A stretch of 64,000 bases of DNA, taken from assembly GCA_012845835.1 (NCBI GenBank), contig JABAKD010000001.1, forward strand, positions 1,071,501 to 1,135,500, given 5' to 3'. This document shows, in pieces, positions 45,443-56,015 of the stretch. Below the pieces are notes generated by a model that was not told the DNA's origin, searched no databases, and saw only the letters and a program-made list of their open reading frames with translations. Each line of letters starts with the position of its first letter. Within the stretch, counting starts at the first letter, position 1. A program made the translations under genes and the position numbers. Origin of the DNA: Undaria pinnatifida. Its lineage: Eukaryota > Sar > Phaeophyceae > Laminariales > Alariaceae.

Positions 45443-48400
45443 ATGAGCTTGAGGGTGAGTGGGGTTGGCGGTACCGGTGATGGTGGCGGCGGTGGGGGCG
45501 GTGGTAGTGGTGATGGTAGTGATGGTGGTGGTAGTCAACGGTGGCGGAGTTGGGTGTCGTCCACGGCGTCCTCGGTCACTCCGGCAGGCAGGAAGAGGAA
45601 CAGGCAGAAGCAGCAGCAGCAGCAGCAGCAACAGCAACAGCAGCAGCAGCAGTTACAACAGCAGCAACAGCAGCGCCCTGCCGATACCCGCCGGAGCAAC
45701 CGCTACTTGTTCAACGTACCACATCCTCACCAACTGCAGCAGCAACAGCAGCAACAGCAGCAGCAGCAGCAGCAACTACAGCAGCAACAGCAACAAATGC
45801 ATCAAGAGCAGTTACAACAGCAGCTACTGCGACAAAACCGACAACACCACCTCTCGGCAACACCTCCAGCCCTATCCTCGCCGAGAAGACTCCTCTGCGG
45901 ATCAACCATCGTACGAGCGTCTCCAGGACCCAGCGGCAGCGGCTTAATAGGAAGAGTACAGGGTGGGGTGGGGTTAGGAGGGCTAAGCGGAGTAGGGGTA
46001 GGAGGCGGTGGGGGAGGGCGCCGGCGAGGCCTTGGTGGGGGGGGGGTTAGGGCCGCAGTGGGCGTGGCGTGGGGCGCTCTGCGGGAGGTGAACGTCTTTC
46101 TGGGGTGGATGACTGTCATCGTGGCGCTCATGGCGCAATACCCTCTCCTGTGGTTTGTTTTCTGGGAGGTGAGATGCTTTTTGTGTGTGTTTATTGTTTT
46201 GTGTTTTGTGTTGTATTGTATCGTGTTGTTACTGTGTTGGGTGTTTTATTTTTATAGTTTTTGGGTGGTTTGGGTGTTTGGGGTGTGTGTGGTGTGTGTG
46301 TTTTGTGTTTCATTCCGTCTGCGTTTTTGTTTCGTTTTGGGGTTGCTGTTTGGGTGTTTTGGTATTTTTCGTGAGTGTGTGTGTTTTTTTCGCCTTTTCG
46401 AAGTTTTTTCTTTTGTGTTTTGTGCGTTTCTGCGCCTTGGTGTTTCCTCCCTCACCCCCCTCTCCCCCCTCCTCCCCTCTCCCGTTCCCACTCCCAGCAC
46501 CTTTGCCCGAACGTTGGAAACCCTGAAACCGAGCACCATCGGGGAGGGAAAGCGGCGCTTCCCCTGTGGCTGCTGTGGGTTCTCGTCTTCCAACACGTTA
46601 GAAGGTGGGTTAGGCAGACCTGGCGGTTAGGGTTTGAGTTATGGTTAGGGTTGGTTAGGGTCGGGGTTGGGGTTGGTGTGGGTTGGATTGTGTGGTTGTT
46701 GAGGTTGGCGTTGGGTTGGGTTTGGGTTAATAGAGTTGGGGTGGGGTTGGTTTGGGGTTGGTTTGGTTAGGAGGGGCCCTGCGTACGACAACACCACAAT
46801 GTCATTCTTCGTGCCGTACCTCCGTCTGATTGGTCGGGGCTGCCCTTTTCGGCCGCTGTGGCTTGTTTGGAAAAAACGCCACCGAAACACCTGGCGCAAA
46901 ACCGCGAGATCGTATCTGCCGACCTCGAGCGCCTTCTAAAGGGTTTGCATCCTGACGCTGCCTTGCCTTGCCTTGTCTTCTTGCCTTGCCGTGTCTTCTT
47001 GCCTTGATTTGCCTTGCCTTGCCTTGTCTTCTTGCCTTACCTTTCCTATGCGTGGATGGATGGATGGATGGATGGATGGATGGATGGATGGATGGATGGA
47101 TGGATGGATGAATGGGCCGATGGAGAGCAGACGAGTGCTAAGCACGTCGCAACCCCCGGTCGCTCGGGTGATGCTGAACGGCGAGATCTTCATCTGCGTC
47201 TCTATATTGGTGGGTAAAACTACTCTGCACATCTGGACAACCTGCAAATCTGCTCCGCCAACAGCCCTTACCCCCCCTCCCCCCACGTTGTTCTTACAGT
47301 TCTTTAGAATGTCATTTTCCGGGATTTTTCGCTCCCTGTTATTGGTCAAGGAAAAAAGTCGTGGTCCGCAGTTTGGTAGAGCTGTGAGTCGGCGCGAGTT
47401 GAGTCGCCGACTAGTTATTTTTCGGGGTAACAGTTAGTCTTTTCTCGGAGATGCCGACTATCCGACTTATTGGGTTTCCATACTTGAAAAGGAAGGATTA
47501 CTTGATGCGGGATGTATTTTTTTATTTTGTGGGCGCGGGGGGGGGGGGGGCTGATTTGCCTCGCTTCGCTCGCCTGACTTGAGTCGGCAAGTCAGCTGGG
47601 CATCAGCTGGGTTCGTCAGCCGACTTATGTCAGTTAGTTGGTTGGCTAACAGCATCTGTCGATTTAGTTATTAGCCGTGAAATCGTGCCGACTCACAGCT
47701 CTACAGTTGGGAGTAATTTGAAAGATCGGAAGCGGGGCAGCCGCGTGCCTTTTCGGCCCGTTTTGTGTCCGGGCTTGGGTCCGGGTCAGGGCAAGCGTTA
47801 AGGGTAGCGGTTGGGGTGGGTCTACCCGTATGCCTTGATCCCATTACCGGAAGTGCTTCCTAGCTCAGCACCATCGTGCGACAACAGCGCGGCCGCTGGA
47901 GAATTTTTCCTGGGTCGTTGTGAGAACGACTCGGGGAAGGGGGGGAGGTGAAGACTGAGAGTAGAGCTATGAGTCGGCATGATTTCACGACCAATCGACA
48001 GATGCGGTGAGCCTCCTAACTGACCTAAGTCGTCAAGTCGGCTGGCGAAGCCCAGCTGATGCCCAGCTGACTTACGGACTTAACTCAGGCGGCACCTCCG
48101 AGAAACGACTAATAACTCGACTAATAACTAGTCGGTGACTCAAGTCGTGTCGACTCATAACTTAAGCTGAAAGTCTTGGGTTGAACTGTTTAGCCCCCCC
48201 CGCCCCCCCCACCATGTTTTTTTTACTCCGGACATCGTTTTGTTTGTGTGTTTTGTTGATGCTCGAGTCCACAACACTGTAAAATTGTTGTTTTTTTGGG
48301 CAGGAACTACACTATTTCTACTGTACCAGTAGGGGTCCCCCCGACATAGCTGCCTGAAAAAATGGCCATGTCCCGATACACAGCGGCCAAGATCGCTAGG

Positions 48401-51400
48401 CGAAACTGAGGAATTGAACTCGTTTAAGATGGGTTGTCTAGGGCGGCTTCCCCCAATAAGACGACCACCTTTGCTCCGGCACGCCTCAGCATTTCTGGGG
48501 AACCCCTACCGTTGTACCAGGTAGTATCTAATATCCTAGTGGAAGGAATAACGCCTTATTGTTGGAAAACTCGTGCTACGATAGAGGCGCACCACTTTTT
48601 TTTCTGAGGTTCCTAAATTTTAGAGCTTAAGACCTCCCCGAACAACTGATTTGGAAGAAAAATAAAACTGGTGCTATCCGGATGAAAAAAAAAAGCCCAT
48701 GGCCTGGGGACACGACGAGAATCAGCCAAAAAAAAAATTTTGACCTTTTTTCGACGATTTGGGGTCAAGGGAACCCCGACGTTCAGAAACCGTTTCAGAC
48801 AAAAAGTGCTTGTACCTCTCTATCGTAGCGTGAGTCGGAAAATATGATATCTCGTCGACGGCAGCTTCGTTCTCTTTGCATGTGACGTGCAAAGAATACA
48901 CTGCAATAGTTTTTTTTCACTGCCAGATCACTTATAAATTGGACGCATTCTTCAACCCGGAGAAGGGCTCAGAGGCTAACGCTGTACGTATATAGCATTG
49001 CCATCTTTTGGTCACCCTGGAAAACGTATGAGTTCTCGCGCCACCGACGTTGTTTCACATTGAGCTTGGGCGGCAGTGCCATGCAACCACTGGCATACCG
49101 ACCGATGCTAGCCTCTAATGTCGGAACCCCGCGTTCCTTACAGCACGAGCGCCGAAATGTAGTTGTGCGAGTAAATAGGGTTGCAGAATGACAAATATTC
49201 AGGCATGCATGTCCTGGGTGCAACCACAAAAAGGCGCACTTGTCAGTGATATGCTGTTGGTTAAAAAAAAAATGGTCAGAACGTAAGCTTTCTTCGCGTA
49301 TAAAATGCAAAAAGAACGAAGCTGTGGTTCTGTAGGTGTGACGCTTTCGGTGTGGTGTGTTTCGTAGGCCACTATGATGCTGAAAATAGTATGTAGCTGC
49401 TGCTGCGGAAAGGACACGTCATGCCAAAAAAAAAACACAAAAAAAACTGAGTTACTGTATGACAAGTGCCTCTCCTTATCCGAAATCGCTCAACGCGAAT
49501 GTAACCCCCCCCCCCCCCGCTCCCCTCCCCCTCACCCCCCTCTTCGACCCCTTCTCCCCCTCCCCGCCCCCCACCCCCGTTACCGCCTCCGCCGTGTGTT
49601 CGCGCCGCACCCTTACCCGTACCAAATACTTTTCTTTTGTGCTGTGTTGGTTGTTCCAGATGACGATTTGTGCGAATTTCAGCACGATGCTGCATCACCC
49701 AAGGCCCGCTCTATTCGACGTCGGGTTTTACCTCATCCCTGCTCAGGTATTGATACTGATGCTGTAGGCCTGTAGTCTACCATGCACCATGGTATGGTTT
49801 ATGGGTATAGTCTATGGGCTTGCGCTGCCGGTGTAATAACGGGAACCGCCGGTAGGGCCAGCTCGCGCTATCGCTATCATGGGAACCGACGGACACGCCA
49901 GAAAACCAGCTGGATTGCGAATGCAATCGAATCAAATTGACACCCGACGTGTGTGAAAATGCGTGGAAGTGTGGTGAGCTTGAGCTTTATTTTTCCTCAT
50001 CCGCCGAGTGGTTCCACGGTAGCCCACCCCAAACTTTTATTTAGCGAGATCGCCGGTTTTGAAATCAGCTCCCGGCCGTATCTTCTGAAATACGGTCGGT
50101 GCCCCTTGCCACTGCCACCCCGACGTCATCTTTCGGCATCATTAGTCCTTTTGCAAAGAAAGAAAATTCGTGAAGATGTTTTTTCATCGCATCGTTTCCG
50201 GTGCTGAGCAGCCATGAAACGCTCTCGTTGAAGAAAATGGCTGGTTTGGGAGGGGGGGGGTATCTATGGTTGAATCAGTCCGTCGGAAGATCAACAAAAA
50301 AAAAAAAAAAAAAAACTTGTATTGGCCCGTTCTACGGTCGTTCTACGAGGCTCCTTCCTCGCGGAGCTCCATACCTTTTCCAAAAACTGACCTTGTAGGG
50401 AAAACGCCTAACCACGTGGACCCATCGGTAGGGAAAAATGATGCGAGTCGACGAGCGAAGAAACCAGCTAAAATCTTCCCGCCATAAAAATATGAAGCCA
50501 CACCGTAGTGGGGAGGGGGGGAGAAGAGCCTGCTTGGCAACCCCGGATCTGAGTTATGTCTGGGGAGGGAAAAGGAGAACTGAAAAGTGCGAAGCTAGTA
50601 GAAGGGATGAGCAACAACCAAAAAATCCCATGGCTGACGTATGTTATATACAATGAACGATTAGTTGAGTGCGAGTAGTCTACCCGGGAGTGTGTGTACC
50701 CTCCCCCCCCCCGATATGTTAGTACAAGTTGTGAGACCCAGACAGGGGTACACTAGAACCAGGTGAAACACTGACGTGGTCGTGTTCCCTTGTTTCTTCT
50801 TTCTATCAATCATTTTTCGCTCGTGGCGTAGTTTCGTTTCCGCCTTCGTTTTCGTTTTCGTTTTTTGTTTTTTTCTCGTCTCTTTTTCCGTTTTCGTTTT
50901 CGTTTTCCGTGTTCGTTTTCGCTCCTGCTGCCGTTTTCGTTTCTGTTTTCGTTTTCGTTTTCGTTTACGTTTTCGTTTACGTTTTCGTTTGTCACTTTCA
51001 TTTTTTTTCGTTTTCTTGTTCGTTTTCGTTACTTCGTTGTCTTTTTTCGTTTCCGTTTTCTTTCTCGTTTTGCCCCCCCCCCCCCCCCCCCCACCCCCCC
51101 TCAAAACTAAAGGATACGGACAGCAAATGGAGACCTTTGAGCGACATCCTGACGCTGGCTCTGCCCGGGGTGGCGTTTTTTCGGTCGCTTTTTCTTGACC
51201 GACGAACGAGATGCCGTCTTGTCGCGGATTGGTTCAGGCTCATGTGAGTTCGTGACGGCAAAAACATTTATCAATCGTAACCCGTTATTGATTTAAGAGG
51301 GAAAACGGGTCGATCGTGATTGTCGATGACAGGATCATCGGCTTCTACACGAAAAAGTCTGGGTTGCTGCTGGGTAGGTTTTGTTTCCGAAAGGCGAGAG

Positions 51401-54341
51401 AGGGATGGAGGGAAGGGAGGACGGAAATAACAGCGAGAGGGAGGGAAGGGTGGACAAGAAAAGGGAGATTGCGACGGAAGGAAGGGGGAAGGGAAGGACG
51501 CAAGGAGGGAGGGAGGGAGGGAGGGAGGGAGGGAGACAAGGACGGACGGGGGAGAGAGTGGGGGAGTATGGTTGGCAGGTTGGCAGGGCCGGGCTGGAGT
51601 GGATCGACCGAGCCGCATGGTTGGGTTGGTCGAGGCAAGTGTCATGCTTAGGGAGGAGAGAGTGGGGGAGTATGGTTGGCAGGTTGGCAGGGCCGGGCTA
51701 GAGTAGATCGACCAAGCCGCATGGTTAGGTTGCCCGAGGCAACCGTCGAGCTTGCCCGTAAACGTGTTTTTTTTTTATTCGCCCGAATCTTCCCTTCATG
51801 ACCCCGCCCCTTCCTCACGAAGCCCCTCCCTCCCTCCCATCGCTTCCTCCCACCTCTCTTCTTCCCATACAAAAAAATGATACGTCTACTACTGCTACCG
51901 CCACCACCACCACCACCACCACCACCACCACCACCACCACTACCACCGCCACCACCACCACCACCACCACCGCCACCACCACCACCACCGCCATCACCGC
52001 CACCGCCACCGCCACCACCACCACCACCACCGCCACCACCACCACCACCGCCATCACCGCCACCACCACCGCCACCACCACCACCACCACCGCCACCGCC
52101 ACCACCACTGCCACCACCGCCACCACCACCGCCATCGCTATCACAACCACCATCGCCACCACCACCACCACCACCACCATCGCCACCACCACCACCACCA
52201 CCACCACCACCACCATCACCACCACCACCGCCACCACCACCACCACCGCCACCACCACCACCACCACCATCACCACCACCATCATCACCACCACCACCAC
52301 CACCACAGGTCGGTGACTTACCTGATGAGGTGCCTGTGCGTCACCCTCACATCCCTCCCCGGTCCGGCCCCCCATTGCGAGAGCTTGTCGGGGTACAATC
52401 CTCCAACGGGGTGGCACGATGTGGCGACGAGGCTGGGGCCTTTGATGGGAGACTTTCGGACGTGCGGCGATCTCATTTTTTCAGGACACACTGCCTGGAC
52501 GACCGTGACGATGTTGCTCGTGAGTTGCCGCCTGCTGTTGTCGTTGTTGGTGGTGTTGTTGGTGTTTCGAGTTCCGTTTTGGTGGTGGTGTTGCTGTTGA
52601 TGTGATTGGCGGTGTTAGGTGTGTTGTTGCTGTTGTTGTTGGGTGGTTGTAGTGTTGGCGGAGGTGGTGTTGGTTGTGTTGGGTGGTCGTGGTGGTGGTG
52701 GAGGTGGTGTTGGTGGAGGTGGTGTTGGTTGTGTTCGTGTGGTGTTGTTGTGGTGTTGGTGTTGGCGTTGGTGTTAGTGGTGGTTGTGCTGCTGCTGCTG
52801 CTGCTGCTGCTGTTTCGTTGCTGCTGCTACGCTCAGCTTCCACCAGTTTTCAAAGTACTGCTGCTGCAGCGCTCAGCTTCCACCAGTTTTTAAAGTACTG
52901 CTGCTGCTGCGCTCAGCTTCCACCAGTTTTCCAAGTACTGTATGGGTCCCCCGATAAGGCGATCTGAGTAAGGTGATACCCCGTTATACGGCGGTCGAAG
53001 TCGCTTGGCGCAATTGGGGAATTGCGCTCACAGTCTCGAAGGAATAAGGCGGGTTCCACCAATACGGCGGTCATGGTCATGCTGCTCTGGCACACCACAC
53101 CACCGCATTACTGGCCTTACTGGGGGACCCCTACTGTATCCTACGTATCCAAAGCATGACTGAAGCCCCCTCCCACCCACGCTGGAACGGCCTCGCGTCA
53201 CGATTGTCCCAGATCCCTAGTTCCCCCCACTCACCCCCACCCCCACCCCCACCCCCACTCCTCTGTTCCGCGCAGCTGACCAAGAGCTTTCGTCGGGCGA
53301 CGCCGGCGGTGTACCGGGGGGTGAAGGGGGCAGGAGTAATCTATCTGCTGACCATGGCAACGTGCACGATCGCGGGGCGCAAACACTACACGGTGGATGT
53401 AGCGCTAGCCGTGGTCATTGCCGGCCTTACGTTCTTTAGATTCCAGGTGATTTTTTTTCAAGTAGATGTAGAATATCCAGGCATCCCTTGGCCACCCCGG
53501 GGATTTTTTTACAATGGGGGGGGCCCCCCCCCCCCCCCCCCGCGGCCCGAGTGCATACTAAACCATTTTTTTTTGTCTTAGCCCACGTGTGTCGCCCCAT
53601 TTCGGCTGTGTTAAATATGTTGCTTGTATTTAACATCCAAATGTTGCTTATAGTTCACTCCCGGCTGGTACAGTGTAAGGGTCTCCTCGGGTGTGCCTAC
53701 TGTAGCTAGGAGAGTGCCTATTTAAGGGGAGTGGAGAAGAAACGAACTGAAATACATCCAGCATCCGATCACATATCGATCCTTGTTGTATGACCCCTCT
53801 CCCCTCTCCGATGGTAATCATGGTTGCGATTGGGGGGGGGGGGCGCCCCTACTTTTTTTTCTTTTTTTCTTGTCACACACATCTACTTTCCAGCTTGTGG
53901 ACAAGCCGTGGTCACAGTTGTCGTCCCTCCCCCCCCTCCCCCCCCCCCCCGGTTCTTGCCTTCAGTTTTTATCGCGCATAGGGTTCAGCAATCCCACTGC
54001 TCGTCGATTTTTCATCGAGTGTTGGTAACTCACGCTCTCGCGCTTTCCGCAAGTCAATTTGTGCACAAGAACAATTCCCCACGAATTTATACGATTATGC
54101 ACTCGGGGTTATTCGGACTCACGAAACTGACCTATAACAAGCTTGAGGATAACCTGACACGCCACCGGGGCGACCGGTTTACGTGTAGGCCATTGGCGTG
54201 ATTTGTCCTTAACACGTCGCTCCAAAACGGACTTGAAAAATGTACCAAGTGTACTTTTGTTTGGTGCAGCGTAACAAACAATACGACTCCATGCAGGCGA
54301 TTCATATTGTGAAACCGAGCAGCACCAAGGCTCAAGGATGA
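45443..54341 (+). CDS. PAP2_C sphingolipid synthase (sphingomyelin/IPC synthase family), 9 exons
   Basis: Exons: 45443-46168, 46498-46604, 47131-47209, 48927-48983, 49660-49746, 51113-51243, 52309-52519, 53276-53446, 54270-54341. They give 1641 nt (546 aa) with agreeing phases. Signature motifs: [37 protein letters not shown] and GRKHYTVDV. The His of SGHT plus the His and Asp of HYTVD form the catalytic triad of this family, which transfers a phospho-head group from a phospholipid to ceramide in Golgi-type membranes. Several hydrophobic segments fit a six-helix fold. The substrate (inositol, choline or ethanolamine phosphate) cannot be read from sequence. Exon 1 is Gly- and Gln-rich. ATG 45443 is the first in-frame ATG, but the frame is open back to 45053, so an upstream exon may supply the true start. 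Confidence 0.9.
45610..45820 (+). repeat. Coding CAG repeats (poly-Gln) in PAP2_C exon 1
   Basis: Three CAG/CAA runs encode glutamine stretches separated by [19 protein letters not shown]. They follow Gly/Ser-rich GGT/GGC repeats (45200-45535) in the same frame. Confidence 0.8.
46960..47112. repeat. (CCTTG)n then (GGAT)n microsatellites in intron 2
   Basis: CCTTG pentamers at 46960-47040 are followed by about fifteen GGAT units at 47053-47112, ending 18 bases before the exon 3 acceptor. Confidence 0.95.
47380..47706. mobile_element. MITE-5 copy 1 in PAP2_C intron 3
   Basis: Inverted ends AGAGCTGTGAGTCGGCGCGA and CGTGCCGACTCACAGCTCTA. The interior contains GTCAGCTGGGCATCAGCTGG and a G homopolymer. 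Confidence 0.75.
47720..47905. repeat. Interior fragment of MITE-4
   Basis: GGCCCGTTTTGTGTCCGGGC, GGTTGGGGTGGGTCTACC and GGAAGTGCTTCCT match the interior of 28502-28835. The long terminal repeats are not obvious here. Confidence 0.6.
47963..48180. mobile_element. MITE-5 copy 2, inverted relative to copy 1
   Basis: Ends AGAGCTATGAGTCGGCATGA and GTGTCGACTCATAACTTAAG. The interior (CCCAGCTGATGCCCAGCTGA) is the reverse complement of copy 1, so the two copies can pair over much of their length. Confidence 0.75.
48321..48520. mobile_element. MITE-2 copy in PAP2_C intron 3
   Basis: Ends CTGTACCAGTAGGGGTCCCC and GGGGAACCCCTACCGTTGTA. Shares GGCGGCTTCCCCCAATAAG with the other copies. Confidence 0.75.
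48571..48835. mobile_element. MITE-1 copy in PAP2_C intron 3
   Basis: Ends TCGTGCTACGATAGAGGCGC and CTCTCTATCGTAGCGTGAGT. The interior CCGGATGAAAAA and TCGACGATTTGGGGTCAAGG blocks match the family. Confidence 0.8.
50011..50272. mobile_element. MITE-3 copy in PAP2_C intron 5
   Basis: Ends GTTCCACGGTAGCCCACCCC and GGAGGGGGGGGTATCTATGG. The interior has GAGATCGCCGGTTTTGAAAT and CACCCCGACGTCATC. Confidence 0.75.
50820..51075. repeat. (TTTTCG)n hexamer array in PAP2_C intron 5
   Basis: Degenerate CGTTTT repeats are followed by a C homopolymer and the exon 6 acceptor at 51112. Lys/Arg and Phe frames across it are artefacts. Confidence 0.9.
51545..51760. repeat. Tandem duplication, about 105 bp, in PAP2_C intron 6
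   Basis: GTGGGGGAGTATGGTTGGCA through CCGCATGGTTGGGTTG occurs twice with few changes, following a (GGGA)n run at 51505-51535. Confidence 0.8.
51898..52308 (+). repeat. (CCA/CCG)n array ending at the exon 7 acceptor
   Basis: About 410 bp of CCA, CCG and rare ATC/ACT triplets run directly into the acceptor CACCACAG|G at 52308. The array therefore forms the 3' end of intron 6. Pro, Thr and Val homopolymer frames are artefacts. Confidence 0.95.
52785..52945. repeat. (GCT)n and three 40-bp tandem units in intron 7
   Basis: A GCTGCTGCT run is followed by three copies of CTCAGCTTCCACCAGTTTTC plus AAAGTACTGCTGCTGC, the last abutting MITE-2. Confidence 0.9.
52936..53138. mobile_element. MITE-2 copy in PAP2_C intron 7
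   Basis: Ends TACTGTATGGGTCCCCCGAT and TACTGGGGGACCCCTACTGT. The best preserved copy of this family in the window. Confidence 0.85.
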
Positions 54342-54525
54342 AAATGTACCAGGGTAGCCCTAACAGCGACCCCCCCTACCGTTGCCTTGGCGTTGTCCTC
54401 GAACGGACGCGCTTCCTGCTACTCCCCCCCCCCCCCCCCCCCCCCGCCTCTCCGCCTTTTCTTCCTCGTTCTCTTCCTGATATCAACGTCCTGATGTTTA
54501 ACACGTTGCACCCACCCTGTGACAG

Positions 54526-55699
54526 GACGGCATGACGCCCCGAACGCATTCGGGCGGCGGCGGCGGCGGCGAGAGTCCCGTCGGCCCCCTCCTCGCCAGC
54601 GGCAATGGCCATCACCACCGCCAAGGCCACGAGTACCCCCACAGCGATAACAACAGCAACACCACGAACGGCCGCTCCCACTCTCACCCCCAGCGCCATC
54701 ACCGCCATCACCTCCACCACCAACACCGCAACCGCCTCGAGATGGAAAGCCGTCCCCCCCGGCATCCACACAAGCGAAAGCTCACCGCGGACGCCCCCCT
54801 CCTGATCGAGAACGCCCGCGCGGGGGTCGGCGACGCACGCTCCCCTACCGCCTCCGCGACCGCGGCAGCCGCCGCAGGCGGCGGCAATGGCTGTGGTGGT
54901 GGTGGCGGTGCTTCCTCCTCCTCCACGTCCTCCCCATCCTCCGCCCCCGCCTCCTCCATGGCTTCGTCTCTCTCTAACACTGCCACCGCTACCGGCGTGA
55001 ATGTCGGCGGCGGCCTGGCTGGAAGCACCACGACAAATCGCGGGGCGGTGGCAAGGGGCGGCGGTGGCGGTACAGGAAACGGCGGCGGCATGGGTATTGG
55101 CTTTCGAGGTGGTAGCATTGCTTTTGGTGGTGGTAGTGGTGGTGGGAGTGGTGTTGGCGGTGGCGGTGGCGGTGGTGGTATTGACGGTAACGATGGCGTT
55201 AACGATCGCGGCGGTGGGGTCGGCGGGCTTCTTGCGGAAGGCGGCTTTTTTATCGAGCCATCATCCGACCGCGGTACCGTTCGAGGGAGAGGGAGGGCAC
55301 TTTGGGGTGGGGGTGGGAATGAGGGTGGGGGTGGGGGGGGGGGAGCGGGGGGGGGGGGGAGGCGTCGACAGCGGCGGTGTTGGTGCCAGTGACGGCGGCG
55401 GCAGCGGATTAGGGTTAGGGCTGGCCGGCTCGAGGCCGTTGTCGTGGCCGGGGCAACTTAGCGGTGCCCAAACGAACGCGAGCGGCAGCTGGTTGGGCTT
55501 CGGCTCGGTTGGGCGCTCGGCGCTCGCGACGGGGTCGCGGTCGAGGGTGGGGGCGTTAGTGGGAGCTGGTAGGGATGCGGTGGAGTCGCCGGTGCGGGAC
55601 GGGGCGGGGGCAGAGGGGAGGCTGGGATCGGGGTCGGCGACCGCCGCGGGGAGAAAGGCGGCTGTCGCCTCCGCCAGCGGCGGCCTCTTCGTCGTGTGA
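54526..55699 (+). CDS. Candidate alternative 3' exon: His/Gly/Ser-rich tail
   Basis: After the acceptor CCTGTGACAG at 54525, a phase-0 frame opens with DGMTPRTHS and runs to 55392. It is rich in His, Gly, Ser and Ala but contains less repetitive parts (KRKLTADAPLLIENARAG). A second plus frame, open to 55699, takes over across G homopolymers near 55330-55370 and reads SRPLSWPGQLSGAQTNAS-like sequence. Exon 8 of the PAP2_C gene ends in phase 0, so it could splice here instead of to the 54270 exon. It could also be untranslated sequence that is open because of composition. Confidence 0.35.
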
Positions 55700-55859
55700 C
55701 GGAGATTGGTTGTTGTTGCTTTTTTGTCGAAAATGTGTTTTAAGCTTTCGTTTACCTTAGGTTTTCGATCCAAACACAAATATGTTTTGACCCTTTTTTA
55801 TCAGTTTTGTGTCTCCGGAAACCATACGGCGTTGTGGCGTGTGCTTTTCCCTCGGGGAT

Positions 55860-55976
55860 TGATGGTGGTGATGGGTGATGGTGATGGTAATGATGATGAA
55901 GACGATCATCGCAATGATGGTGATGATAATGAAGATGATAATGATGATTATGAGTGATGGCTGGCTGACGACAACC

Positions 55977-56010
<34 letters not shown>

Positions 56011-56015
56011 TGCGA
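55860..56015. repeat. GATGGTGAT-type and (CGT)n microsatellites
   Basis: Degenerate GATGGTGATGATAATG repeats are followed by about fourteen GTC/CGT units at 55977-56010. From 56015 to 57540 I see no supportable gene; a 22-bp repeat (AGGAGCCAGGAATCAAGAGTC) occurs near 56385. Confidence 0.8.

Noticed and set aside
51316-51390. Possible extra PAP2_C exon ([17 protein letters not shown])
   Set aside because: Exon 6 joins exon 7 directly in phase (M-SVTYLMRC) and matches the family across the join. This segment is not needed and lacks a fitting acceptor.
51815-52605. Pro-rich, Thr-rich and Val-rich ORFs of 170-240 residues
   Set aside because: Produced by the (CCA/CCG)n array before the exon 7 acceptor. 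Only the part after 52309 in one frame is coding, and in a different frame from the Pro-rich ORF.
53890-53935. Possible extra exon after CTTTCCAG ([12 protein letters not shown])
   Set aside because: There is no clear donor in frame, and exon 8 already joins the 54270 exon in phase 0. Kept only as a remote alternative.
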